Source: Chloroflexota bacterium (GTDB lineage: Bacteria; Chloroflexota; Limnocylindria; QHBO01). From it: DNA of 52,832 nt. Every line of letters begins with the position of its first letter. Position 1 is the first letter of the stretch. Below the pieces are notes generated by a model. That model was given only the letters and a program-made list of their open reading frames with translations, searched no databases and was not told where the DNA came from. A program made the position numbers and the translations under genes. The stretch is from NCBI GenBank assembly GCA_003243965.1, contig QHBO01000031.1:90457-143288 (forward strand). The letters are read 5' to 3'. Of this stretch, positions 16,598 through 24,682 are shown piece after piece.

Positions 16598-16603
16598 ATC
16601 ATA
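16598..16603 (-). promoter_or_regulatory. -10 element (TATGAT) of the DNA ligase gene
   Basis: TATGAT on the minus strand ends 8 nt before the ligase ATG at 16589, giving a leader of 1-2 nt. The divergent MBL gene starts 46 bp away and instead uses a Shine-Dalgarno site. Confidence 0.5.
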
Positions 16604-16634
16604 GGCGTGGACGCATCGATTGCAGGAGGCCGTG

Positions 16635-18143
16635 GTGACCATTCAGATCCAGTTCCTCGGCGCGGTCGAAACGGTGACCGGCTCGCAGTACCTGCTCAGC
16701 GTGGGCGAGCGGCGGCTGCTGATCGACTGCGGCATGTTCCAAGGCATGCCGGAAGAGATCGCGCGCAACCGGCTGCCCTTCGCGTTCGACCCGCGGTCGA
16801 TCGACGCGCTGCTCCTCACCCATGCGCACCTCGACCACTGCGGGCGCATCCCGTCGCTGGTGCAGCAGGGCTATCGCGGACCGATCCTCGCCACGCCGGG
16901 GACGCTGGACCTCACCGAGATCGTGCTGCGCGACAGCGCCAAGCTCCAGGAGGAGGCCGCCGCCCGCTGGGCGCGCCACCATCCCGATCCGGGCGCAGAG
17001 GTCGCGCCCGACGCACCGGTGGCAGGCGACCATCCCCCGCAGCAGCTGCGATCGCAGCCGATGGAGGCGACGACCCGCACCCGCGCGGCGCTGTACACCG
17101 GGCCTGACGTTGATCAGACGGTGACCCAGTTCCGGCCGATCGACTACGAGGCGCCAAGCCAGATCGTCCCCGGGGTGACCGCCACCTTCCACGACGCCGG
17201 CCACATCCTCGGTTCGGCGATCATCGAGCTGGCGATCACCGACGGCGACCGCGCGCTGACGATCGTCTTCTCCGGCGACCTCGGGCGCTCCCACACCCCG
17301 ATCCTTCGCGACCCGACGCCGATCGCCCACGCCGACTACCTGCTCATCGAATCGACCTACGGGAACCGCGAGCACGCCCCGCAGGATCAGGCGATCACCG
17401 AGCTGGCCCAGGCGGTGGGCGAGGTCGCCACCGACCGCGGAGTGCTGCTGGTCCCGTCGTTTGCCATCGGGCGGACGCAGGAGCTGGTCTGGGTGCTCGA
17501 CGAGCTGCTCCGGGATGGCCGCATTCCGCGCTTGCCGCTGTTCCTCGACTCCCCGATGGCGAGCCGCGCAAGCGACGTGTACCTCCGCCACCCAGAGGCG
17601 TATGACGATGAGACGCGGCAGCTGATGACCGCCGGCGACTCGCCGCTCGAGTACCCCGGCGAGCAATACACCAACGAAGTCGCTGCCTCCAAGGCGATCC
17701 GCAGCCAGCCACGCCCGATGATGGTCGTCGCCTCGTCGGGCATGCTCACCGGCGGTCGGATCATGCACCACCTCAAAGACTTCCTCCCCGATCCGGCCTG
17801 CACCCTCCTGTTCATCGGCTACCAGGGCGAGGGAACGATGGGTCGCCACATCCAGGACGGCGCCCGCGAGGTGAGGATCGATGGCGCCGCCTACGCGGTC
17901 CGTTGCCGGGTACGCTCCATCTCGGGCTTCTCGGCCCACGCCGATGAGCACGAGCTCGAGGCCTGGTTGCGCAACTTCGTTGCGGTCGGCGGCCCGACGG
18001 CACTCGACGGCGCCCCGAAGCGCGTCTTCGTCGTCCACGGGGATCCGGACGCCGCCACCGCGTTCGCCGAGCGGATCCGGGGCGAGCTGGGCGTGGATGC
18101 GCATCTGCCTCGCTACGGCGAGACAGTGAGCCTGATGCCGTAG
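16635..18143 (+). CDS. beta-CASP metallo-beta-lactamase ribonuclease
   Basis: 502 residues. The metallo-beta-lactamase motif is H63-x-H65-x-D67-H68 (LLTHAHLDHCGRIPSL), followed by DAGHILGSAII (motif 3), FSGDLGR (motif 4) and the beta-CASP insert with PSFAIGRTQELV, SSGMLTGGRIMHHL and FSAHADEHEL. This is the architecture of CPSF73-like bacterial RNA-processing nucleases (TTHA0252 type, RMMBL C-terminus). It probably cleaves mRNA or structured RNA in the cytoplasm with two zinc ions. An acidic/proline-rich stretch of about 60 residues between motif 2 and motif 3 is longer than usual. The GTG at 16635 is chosen because AGGAGG ends 5 nt before it; other in-frame GTG and TTG codons lie upstream. 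Confidence 0.92.
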   Translation: MTIQIQFLGAVETVTGSQYLLSVGERRLLIDCGMFQGMPEEIARNRLPFAFDPRSIDALLLTHAHLDHCGRIPSLVQQGYRGPILATPGTLDLTEIVLRDSAKLQEEAAARWARHHPDPGAEVAPDAPVAGDHPPQQLRSQPMEATTRTRAALYTGPDVDQTVTQFRPIDYEAPSQIVPGVTATFHDAGHILGSAIIELAITDGDRALTIVFSGDLGRSHTPILRDPTPIAHADYLLIESTYGNREHAPQDQAITELAQAVGEVATDRGVLLVPSFAIGRTQELVWVLDELLRDGRIPRLPLFLDSPMASRASDVYLRHPEAYDDETRQLMTAGDSPLEYPGEQYTNEVAASKAIRSQPRPMMVVASSGMLTGGRIMHHLKDFLPDPACTLLFIGYQGEGTMGRHIQDGAREVRIDGAAYAVRCRVRSISGFSAHADEHELEAWLRNFVAVGGPTALDGAPKRVFVVHGDPDAATAFAERIRGELGVDAHLPRYGETVSLMP

Positions 18144-18173
18144 CGCGCTGACCGTGGTGCGACGGCACAACGG

Positions 18174-19073
18174 ATGCAATGTTGGACCGCTCGCATGGAC
18201 GTTCCGATTCCGCGGCGCTCCGCGCCGGCCCGTCCGTCCTTCGCGCGCGCGCTCGTGGGCCGCTTCTCGTCGGGCGGCCTGCGCCTCGCCGCGTACGGCC
18301 TGATCGGCGCGACCGCGGCGGTCCTGCTGGGCGTGCTGCTGTGGCGCGGGCGGTCGGCCGGCGTCGACGCGCTCGCGTACTGGCTCGCCGCCCGGACATG
18401 GATCGCCGGCGGCGACCCGTACTCCGGCTCCTGCCCGCTGTGCTACGCCTACGCGCCATGGGCCGTGCCGATCTTCGCTCCGTGGGCCGCGCTGCCGTGG
18501 GACTGGGCGTTCGGCCTGCTGCGGGCGACGACACTGGTCGGCCTTGGCTGGTCGGTCGCCTGGGCGGCGCGGCGGCGTCCAATGGTGACCGCCCTGGCCT
18601 TCCTGGCGCTGAGCGTGCCGATCGGGATCAACCTCGACACCGGCAACATCACCCTGCCGCTGGTCCTGGTCTTCTGGGCCACCTCGCTCGCCGACTCCCG
18701 CTGGGCGGGGATCGCCTGGGGGCTGGCGGCCGGCATGAAATGGATCACGCTGCCACTCTGGTTCCTCCTGTCCCGGCCAGCCCGACGCTGGGGGGCCGGC
18801 ATGCTGGGGGTGACGGTGGTCGCCAGCCTGGTGCTGCTCCCCGCCACGATCGAGCAGGCGCGAACCGTGATCCACATGGACCGGCCGCTGCCGATCGACT
18901 ACCTCGTCGTCCTGTGGGGAGCGGTTCCCTGGCTCTGGCGCGAGCCCGTCGCCACGCTGAGGCGCTGCGTCGCGCGAGCCGCGTGGCTCGACGCCGGGTG
19001 GCAGCATGGCGTCCGCATGTGGACAGGGCGTGGAAAAGTACCGATAGGGCGTCCGGATTTGGTGGAGAAGTGA
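18174..19073 (+). CDS. GT87/DUF2029-like membrane glycosyltransferase, short form
   Basis: 299 residues with about seven membrane helices. The first loop, VDALAYWLAARTWIAGGDPYSG, is the pattern of polyprenol-phosphate-mannose type GT87/DUF2029 enzymes (aspartate followed by an aromatic-rich loop and GGDPY). Later helices include AFGLLRATTLVGLGWSVAWA, ITLPLVLVFWATSLADSRWAG and AGMKWITLPLWFLLSRPAR. Family members are usually nearer 400 residues; the C-terminus here stops after LPIDYLVVLWGAVPWLW, so the protein is short or truncated. The substrate is unknown. Start codons at 18174 and 18195 are both possible; neither has a clear ribosome site. Confidence 0.7.
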   Translation: MQCWTARMDVPIPRRSAPARPSFARALVGRFSSGGLRLAAYGLIGATAAVLLGVLLWRGRSAGVDALAYWLAARTWIAGGDPYSGSCPLCYAYAPWAVPIFAPWAALPWDWAFGLLRATTLVGLGWSVAWAARRRPMVTALAFLALSVPIGINLDTGNITLPLVLVFWATSLADSRWAGIAWGLAAGMKWITLPLWFLLSRPARRWGAGMLGVTVVASLVLLPATIEQARTVIHMDRPLPIDYLVVLWGAVPWLWREPVATLRRCVARAAWLDAGWQHGVRMWTGRGKVPIGRPDLVEK

Positions 19074-19290
19074 GTAGCCACCGCCGGCGCGACGACGTAC
19101 CGTAGAAAGCGTCCCGGAGGAGCCGGCGCGACCTGAGATTGCATCAAGGGTAAGCGAGGTCCCTTCGGGACATTTGCGTGTCCCGCTCGCATCAGCGCCG
19201 GGCACCCTCGGCGGTCGTTGGCTGCGCCGCCTGCCGTGCTCCGGGTGGTCGGTCCTCCCTCCTCGCGTCGATCGCCGCCCTCCGGTCCGC
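19074..19290. other. 217-bp convergent intergenic region with nested hairpins
   Basis: Lies between the ends of the GT87-like gene and lhr. GTCCC (19159-19163) pairs with GGGAC (19167-19171) over a TTC loop; alternatively GGGACA (19167-19172) pairs with TGTCCC (19179-19184) over a 6-nt loop; GCGAG (19154-19158) and CTCGC (19186-19190) can close the outside. A second hairpin, CGCCG/CGGCG, is at 19196-19213. GCCGGCGCGAC occurs twice within the first 60 bp. No T tract follows, so a factor-independent terminator is not certain. No coding gene is evident. Confidence 0.45.
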
Positions 19291-22200
19291 TCAGCGCGAC
19301 CGAAGCAGGTACCCTCGATAGCTGGGGCGGAAGCCGCCGTCGCGGAGCGCCGGGGCGAGAGGCGATTCCCCGACCGGAACCCGGTCGACGCGCTCCACCA
19401 GGAGCTCGCGCATCCCGCCTGCGGTGACCAAGCCCGCGATCGCCCCTAGTGCGGCGGACGCCACGTTTGGATCGTCGAGGGCGGGCAGCGTCACAAGGCT
19501 GCGGCCGCCGCGTTCGAGGTACAGCGCAGGCGCCCCGTCGACCACGACGAGGTGAGCTCCGGGCACCCGGGACAGTGGCGAACGCTCGACGTCCTCGCGT
19601 CGCGGCCACGGCAGGGCAGCGCCGTACGGGTTGGCAGGGTCGGCTGCGGCGAGGACCGCCACGCGGCGCTCTTCGCCGGGATCCCGCTCGGCTCGCAGCC
19701 GATCGACAGCACCGGGCAGCGCGAACTGCGCCGCCCCGAGCGCCGCCACGAAATAGCCGCGCCGGACCCGTCCCGCGTCCTCCATGGCCTTCAGCACCGG
19801 GTACACGGCGGCGAAGCCTCCGGGCATCCCCTCGGCCAGGACCGCCTCGCGGGTCAGCACGCCGTAGCGCTCGAGGAGTGACATCGCGGTCGCATGCAGG
19901 CGTTCGGTGGGCGTGCGCAGCTCGCCGACCACCTCGGCGACCAGCGACCAGCGGCCGGCGGCGCGCGGGGGTCCGATGGCCAGCAGACGGCCGATCCGCG
20001 GCTGGCGAGGCCTCCGCGACCGCGAGCGCGGCAGCGCAAGCGCACGCAGCGCACCGAACGTGTCATTCGTCACCTCGCCGGCCCACACCAGGTCCCAGAG
20101 GGTGTCGAGCAACTGCTCCTCGCTCACCGAGGCATCGACGCCGGCTCGAAGGCCGCGGAAGAACGACGCGCCACGGCGTCCGAGCTGGGCTCGGAGGCTG
20201 TCGGACAGCTCGCCCCGTGGCGGATCGCCGCTGCCGGCGGTCGCGAGGAGATCGGCGTGGTCGCGACGGAAGAGCGCCACCCGCCCGTCGTCGCGACCGA
20301 TGGCGCCGCGCCCGATCCAGACCACCTCCCCGGCGGCGCCCAGCTCGTCGAGGAGTCGCGGAGCGTAATCCCGCACGCGCGACGCCAGCACGTCACGTTC
20401 GAGGATGGAGGCCGGGATCGGCTCGCCCTCGAGCTGGGCGATGACCTCCACGAGCCGGTCGAGACCGCGCGCTGAGGAGCCGACGCCGTGCCACGAGATG
20501 AGAAACCGGGTGAGAGCCTCGGGCCCGACCGGCTCCACCTCGCGCCGCAGCCGCGCCAGCGACCGTCGCCGAAGGATGCGCAACACATCCGGATCACAGA
20601 ACTCGCGCTCGGTCCCGCCCGGCCGGAACTCGCCCTCGAGCAGCGTTCCCGCCGCCGACAGCGCCCGCAGCCGCTCCTCGACGACCGCGGTGGCGATCCC
20701 CCACCGCGCCGCGGGTCCGGCCGCGGTGAAGGGCGGGTGCGTGCGGGCCCAGCGCATCAGCAGATCGTCGAGCGGGTCACGACTCGCCTCGAGCCAGGTC
20801 CCGGGCACGCCGCGCGGCGGGCTGACCCCCAGCGCGTCGCGATAGCGGGCCACGTCCTCGATCGCGATCCAGCGCGGCTCGCCGGCGACACGCGCGACCA
20901 GCGCGCGCCGATCCCGCTGCAGGGCCTCCAGCGCGGCCGTCGCATCGAGGCCCTCGCCGGCGCGCGCCGCCACTTCATCGGTGCGCAGGTCGCCCAGGCG
21001 TCGAAGCAGGTCGTGGACCCCATCGGTCGTCCGCGGCCGTCGCGATCCGGCAAGCGCCTGGAGCTCGAGCTCGGTCTGGGTCAGCGCGGCCGGGTCGAGC
21101 AGCTCTCGGAGCTCGTCGGCTCCGAGCAGATCGGCAAGCAGCTCTCGGTCGAGGGCCAGCGCCTGCGCGCGACGTTCCGCGAGCGGCGCATCCCCCTCGT
21201 ACATGAAGCTGCCGACGTAGTCGAACAGCAGTGACGCGGCGAACGGCGAAGCCGAGCCCGTTTCGACGTTCACGACGCGGATCACGCGCGAGCGGATGCC
21301 GCTCAGCACCTCCCGCAGCGCGGGTAGGTCGAAGACGTCGCGCAGCACCTCCCGATACGTCTCCAGGATGATTGGGAACGACCCGTAGCGGCTCGCGACG
21401 GCGAGCAGGTCCGCCGAACGCTGGCGCTGCATCCAGAGCGGCGTCCGCTGACCGGGGCGCCGACGCGGCAGGAGAAGCGCGCGGGCGGCGTTCTCGCGGA
21501 AGCGGGCGGCGAACAGCGCGGATCCGCCGAGCGCCTGCATCAGCAGCTCCTCGACCTCGTCGGGATCGAGCAGGAGCGCCGTCTCAGGCGGCGCCTCGTC
21601 GGTCTCGGGCAGGCGGACGGCGATGCCGTCATCCGACCAGATGGTCTGGACCTCGAGGCCGCGCTCGATGAGCCGCGCCTCGAGCGCCATGGCCCACGGG
21701 GCGTGGACCCGGCCGCCGAACGGGGAGAGAAGGCACAGCCGCCAATCGCCCAGCTCGTCGCGGAAGCGCTCGACGACGATGGCGCGGTCGCTCGGCAGGG
21801 TTCCGGTCGCCTCCCGCTGTGCCGCAAGGTACGCGAGCAGGTTCTGCGCGGCGAGGTCGTCCAGCTCGCTTCCATCCCGCAGGCGCGCCAGGGCCCGGTC
21901 CGGCGGCAGCGCGTCCAGCTCGCGCACGAAGCGGCCGATGGCACGCCCGAGCTCGACCGGGCGGCCGATGGCGTCGCCGTGCCAGAACGGCATCTTGCCC
22001 GGCTCACCGGGCGCCGGGCTGACCAGCACCCGATCGGGGAGGATCTCCTCGATGCGCCAGGTGCTGGCACCGAGCAGAAACGTCTCCCCCACCCGGCTCT
22101 CGTACACCATTTCCTCGTCGAGCTCTCCCACCCGGCGGCCGCGGCCACCCTCCTCACCGGCGAGAAACACCCCGTACAGCCCGCGATCCGGAATCGTGCC

Positions 22201-23748
22201 GCCGGAGGTGATCGCCACCACTCGGGCGTCGTTCCGGCTCTCGACCATCCCGGTTGCGCGGTCCCACACGACCCGCGGCCTGAGCTCGGCGAACTCCTCG
22301 GACGGGTAGCGCCCGGAGAGCATGTCGAGCACACCTTCCAGCTGGTCGCGCGACAGGTCCCGGAAGTTGTCGGCGCGCGTCACCAGCGCGAGGAGCTGAT
22401 CGACGGACCATCGGTCCATGGCGCACATCGCGACCAGCTGCTGTGCCAGGACATCGAGCGGGCTGCGCGGCACCCGGGTCTCCTCGATGGCACCGGCCTT
22501 CATGCGCTCGACCACGACGGCCGCCTCCAGCAGGTCGCCGCGGAACTTGGGAAAGATCCGACCGGTCGACGGCTCGCCGACTCGGTGTCCGGCTCGGCCG
22601 ATCCGCTGCAGCCCTGCGGCAACGCTGGGCGGGGCCTCGACCTGCACGACCAGGTCAATGGCGCCCATGTCGATCCCCAGCTCGAGGCTGGAGGTGGCGA
22701 CCAGCGCCGGAAGGCGCCCTTCCTTGAGCGCCTCCTCGATCTGCTGCCGCTGGTCACGGGCGACGCTCCCGTGGTGGGCACGAACCAGCTCCTCGCCGGC
22801 GAGGTCGTTGATCCGCTGCGCGAGCCGTTCGGCAAGCCGCCGCGAGTTCACGAAGATGAGGGTTGACCGATGGCTGCGGATCAGCTCCAGGAGCCGCGGA
22901 TGGATTGCCGGCCAGATCGAACGACGGGCCTGCGGGCCAGCGGCCGGACCGCCGGGCGCCTCGTCGGGATCGATCCGCTCGCCGAGGCGGCTCATGTCCT
23001 CGACCGGGACGATGACCTGCAGATCGAGCGCCTTGCGGGTCCCGGCGTCGACGATGGCCACCTCCCGCCCGGCGCCGCCCAGGAACGCCGCGATGGCGGC
23101 CAGCGGGCGCTGCGTGGCCGACAGCCCAATGCGCTGTGGCTCGCCGCCGGTCAGCGCGGCCAGCCGTTCCAAGCTGAGGGCGAGATGCGCTCCGCGTTTG
23201 GTGCCGGCCAGCGCGTGCACCTCGTCGACCACGATCTGCTCGACGCCGCGCAGCACCTCCCGCGCCTGGCTGGTGAGCAGCAGGTAGAGGCTCTCCGGGG
23301 TGGTGACCAGGATGTCAGGTGGATCCCTGGCGAGGGCGCGGCGTGCATCCGCCGGCGTGTCACCGGTTCGGCTGCCGACCCGGACCTCCGGCAACTCACG
23401 ACCTGCGCGCTCGGCGGTGCGCCGAATTCCCGCCATCGGGGCGCGGAGGTTGCGCTCGACGTCGTAGGTGAGGGCCTTGAGTGGGCTGATGTACACGACC
23501 CGTGTCTGTCGCGCGCGCGGCGGGGCCGTTTCTGCGCCGAACAGCCGGTCGAGGCACCACAGGAAGGCGGCCAGCGTCTTCCCGGACCCGGTCGGCGCGT
23601 GGAGCAGCGTGTGACGGCCCGCGGTGATCGGCGGCCAGCCGAGACGCTGGGCGGCGGTCGGCTCCGGGAAGGTGGCGGTGAACCACTCCCGCGTCGGCGG
23701 CGAGAACGGGGCCAACGGGTCGTCTTCGGTCCTGGACGGCGATGGCAC
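19291..23748 (-). CDS. lhr: Lhr family ATP-dependent DNA/RNA helicase
   Basis: 1485 residues, the size of the long Lhr class. The superfamily 2 core has Walker A APTGSGKT (about 52-58), DEVH (VVDEVHALAGTKRG), SATQRPLAAIAAFL (motif III), then domain 2 with STLIFVNSRRLAERLAQRIN and QRIGRAGHRVG (motif VI). A winged helix and the Lhr-core beta barrel follow (GLYGVFLAGEEGGRG region), and then the ~600-residue C-terminal Lhr extension. Mycobacterial Lhr is a 3'-5' translocase induced by DNA crosslinking. The GTG at 23748 is chosen over an upstream GTG (23772) because TACACT ends 9 nt before it; an SOS-type box lies at the -35 position. It is convergent with the GT87-like gene. Confidence 0.95.
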   Translation of the reverse strand: MPSPSRTEDDPLAPFSPPTREWFTATFPEPTAAQRLGWPPITAGRHTLLHAPTGSGKTLAAFLWCLDRLFGAETAPPRARQTRVVYISPLKALTYDVERNLRAPMAGIRRTAERAGRELPEVRVGSRTGDTPADARRALARDPPDILVTTPESLYLLLTSQAREVLRGVEQIVVDEVHALAGTKRGAHLALSLERLAALTGGEPQRIGLSATQRPLAAIAAFLGGAGREVAIVDAGTRKALDLQVIVPVEDMSRLGERIDPDEAPGGPAAGPQARRSIWPAIHPRLLELIRSHRSTLIFVNSRRLAERLAQRINDLAGEELVRAHHGSVARDQRQQIEEALKEGRLPALVATSSLELGIDMGAIDLVVQVEAPPSVAAGLQRIGRAGHRVGEPSTGRIFPKFRGDLLEAAVVVERMKAGAIEETRVPRSPLDVLAQQLVAMCAMDRWSVDQLLALVTRADNFRDLSRDQLEGVLDMLSGRYPSEEFAELRPRVVWDRATGMVESRNDARVVAITSGGTIPDRGLYGVFLAGEEGGRGRRVGELDEEMVYESRVGETFLLGASTWRIEEILPDRVLVSPAPGEPGKMPFWHGDAIGRPVELGRAIGRFVRELDALPPDRALARLRDGSELDDLAAQNLLAYLAAQREATGTLPSDRAIVVERFRDELGDWRLCLLSPFGGRVHAPWAMALEARLIERGLEVQTIWSDDGIAVRLPETDEAPPETALLLDPDEVEELLMQALGGSALFAARFRENAARALLLPRRRPGQRTPLWMQRQRSADLLAVASRYGSFPIILETYREVLRDVFDLPALREVLSGIRSRVIRVVNVETGSASPFAASLLFDYVGSFMYEGDAPLAERRAQALALDRELLADLLGADELRELLDPAALTQTELELQALAGSRRPRTTDGVHDLLRRLGDLRTDEVAARAGEGLDATAALEALQRDRRALVARVAGEPRWIAIEDVARYRDALGVSPPRGVPGTWLEASRDPLDDLLMRWARTHPPFTAAGPAARWGIATAVVEERLRALSAAGTLLEGEFRPGGTEREFCDPDVLRILRRRSLARLRREVEPVGPEALTRFLISWHGVGSSARGLDRLVEVIAQLEGEPIPASILERDVLASRVRDYAPRLLDELGAAGEVVWIGRGAIGRDDGRVALFRRDHADLLATAGSGDPPRGELSDSLRAQLGRRGASFFRGLRAGVDASVSEEQLLDTLWDLVWAGEVTNDTFGALRALALPRSRSRRPRQPRIGRLLAIGPPRAAGRWSLVAEVVGELRTPTERLHATAMSLLERYGVLTREAVLAEGMPGGFAAVYPVLKAMEDAGRVRRGYFVAALGAAQFALPGAVDRLRAERDPGEERRVAVLAAADPANPYGAALPWPRREDVERSPLSRVPGAHLVVVDGAPALYLERGGRSLVTLPALDDPNVASAALGAIAGLVTAGGMRELLVERVDRVPVGESPLAPALRDGGFRPSYRGYLLRSR

Positions 23749-23757
23749 GATCCTGGC

Positions 23758-23763
23758 AGTGTA
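23758..23763 (-). promoter_or_regulatory. -10 element (TACACT) of lhr
   Basis: TACACT on the minus strand ends 9 nt before the GTG at 23748. The hexamer 17 nt upstream (GTTCTA) falls inside the palindrome at 23782-23795, so repressor binding there would block RNA polymerase. Confidence 0.6.
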
Positions 23764-23781
23764 CCCGGGCACTCACCGATT

Positions 23782-23795
23782 AGAACGACTGTTCT
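23782..23795. promoter_or_regulatory. LexA/SOS box (GAAC-N4-GTTC) at the lhr promoter
   Basis: AGAACGACTGTTCT is an inverted repeat with a perfect GAAC-N4-GTTC core (23783-23794), the consensus of Gram-positive-type LexA (Cheo) boxes. It covers the -35 position of the lhr promoter and is also about 100 bp upstream of the VIT1 gene start on the other strand. Confidence 0.75.
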
Positions 23796-23894
23796 CATCG
23801 GGGCATGCAGGACTTGGTCGCCCATGGCCCAATCACGGTGCGAGGGCAGCGGGCGTGCGGCATCCTTTGGGAATCCACATCCGGAGTCCACGGC

Positions 23895-24632
23895 ATGGCT
23901 GCCATTCGGCCCAAGAGCGCGAAGCGAACACCCGATCCCGTGGGGATCCTGGGCGTCGGCGGCAACACGCTGCGGGCCGCGGTCCTCGGCGCGAACGACG
24001 GGCTCGTCTCGAACCTGAGCCTGGTGATGGGCGTCGCCGGCTCCGGGGCCGGACGCGGACCGATCCTGATCGCCGGCCTCGCCGGCCTCGTCGCGGGCTC
24101 GCTGTCGATGGCGCTCGGAGAATGGCTCTCGGTGCAGAGCGCGAGAGAGATGTACGCGAATCAGCTCGATCGGGAGCGCCGCGAAATCCGGGAGACGCCG
24201 GAGGAAGAGGAGGAGGAGCTCCGGGAGATCTACGAGTCGAAGGGCATTCCGGGCCGGTACGCGCGCGACATCGCGCGTCGAGTGGTGTACGGGAAGCCGG
24301 AGATCGCACTCGACGTGATGGCCCGCGAGGAGCTGGGGATCAACCCCGATGAGCTCGGCGGCTCGGCGTGGGCGGCGGCGATCACCTCGTTCCTGTTCTT
24401 TGGGCTCGGCGCGGCGGTGCCGCTCCTGCCATTCCTCCTGAGCCAGGGGAGCGGCGCGATGGTCGCGGCGTGGGTCATCTCCGCGTTCGCCCTGTTCGGG
24501 GCGGGATGGCTGGTGACCGCCTTCACCGGTCGGCATCCGGTGCGGTCAGGCTTCCGCTCGCTGCTGTTCGGCCTCGCGGCGGCGGCGATCACCTACGGCA
24601 TCGGTTCGCTGGTGGGCGTCGCCGTCCGCTGA
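23895..24632 (+). CDS. VIT1/CCC1 family iron/manganese transporter
   Basis: 245 residues, PF01988. The first helix pair holds [26 protein letters not shown], the signature of vacuolar iron transporter/CCC1 proteins, followed by [22 protein letters not shown] with the conserved SMALGEWLS. An acidic cytoplasmic region rich in glutamate (about residues 100-125, [20 protein letters not shown]) corresponds to the metal-binding domain. Three more helices end in [14 protein letters not shown]. It is expected to move Fe2+ or Mn2+ out of the cytoplasm. The start is taken at the ATG at 23895, with CCGGAG 8 nt before it; an ATG at 23805 is in frame but would add a 30-residue extension unlike the family. 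Confidence 0.93.
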   Translation: MAAIRPKSAKRTPDPVGILGVGGNTLRAAVLGANDGLVSNLSLVMGVAGSGAGRGPILIAGLAGLVAGSLSMALGEWLSVQSAREMYANQLDRERREIRETPEEEEEELREIYESKGIPGRYARDIARRVVYGKPEIALDVMAREELGINPDELGGSAWAAAITSFLFFGLGAAVPLLPFLLSQGSGAMVAAWVISAFALFGAGWLVTAFTGRHPVRSGFRSLLFGLAAAAITYGIGSLVGVAVR

Positions 24633-24669
24633 ACCGAGCCGACCGGCCGTCGACAATCGGATCCTCCCG

Positions 24670-24675
24670 TAGACT
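24670..24675 (+). promoter_or_regulatory. -10 element (TAGACT) of the MFS gene
   Basis: TAGACT is followed by exactly 7 nt (CCGGGCC) and then the GTG at 24683, the spacing of a leaderless transcript. Confidence 0.6.
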
Positions 24676-24682
24676 CCGGGCC

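Noticed and set aside
18179-19105. Second open frame over the GT87-like gene
   Set aside because: Arg/Ala/Gly-rich shadow without hydrophobic helices; the real frame has clean membrane segments.
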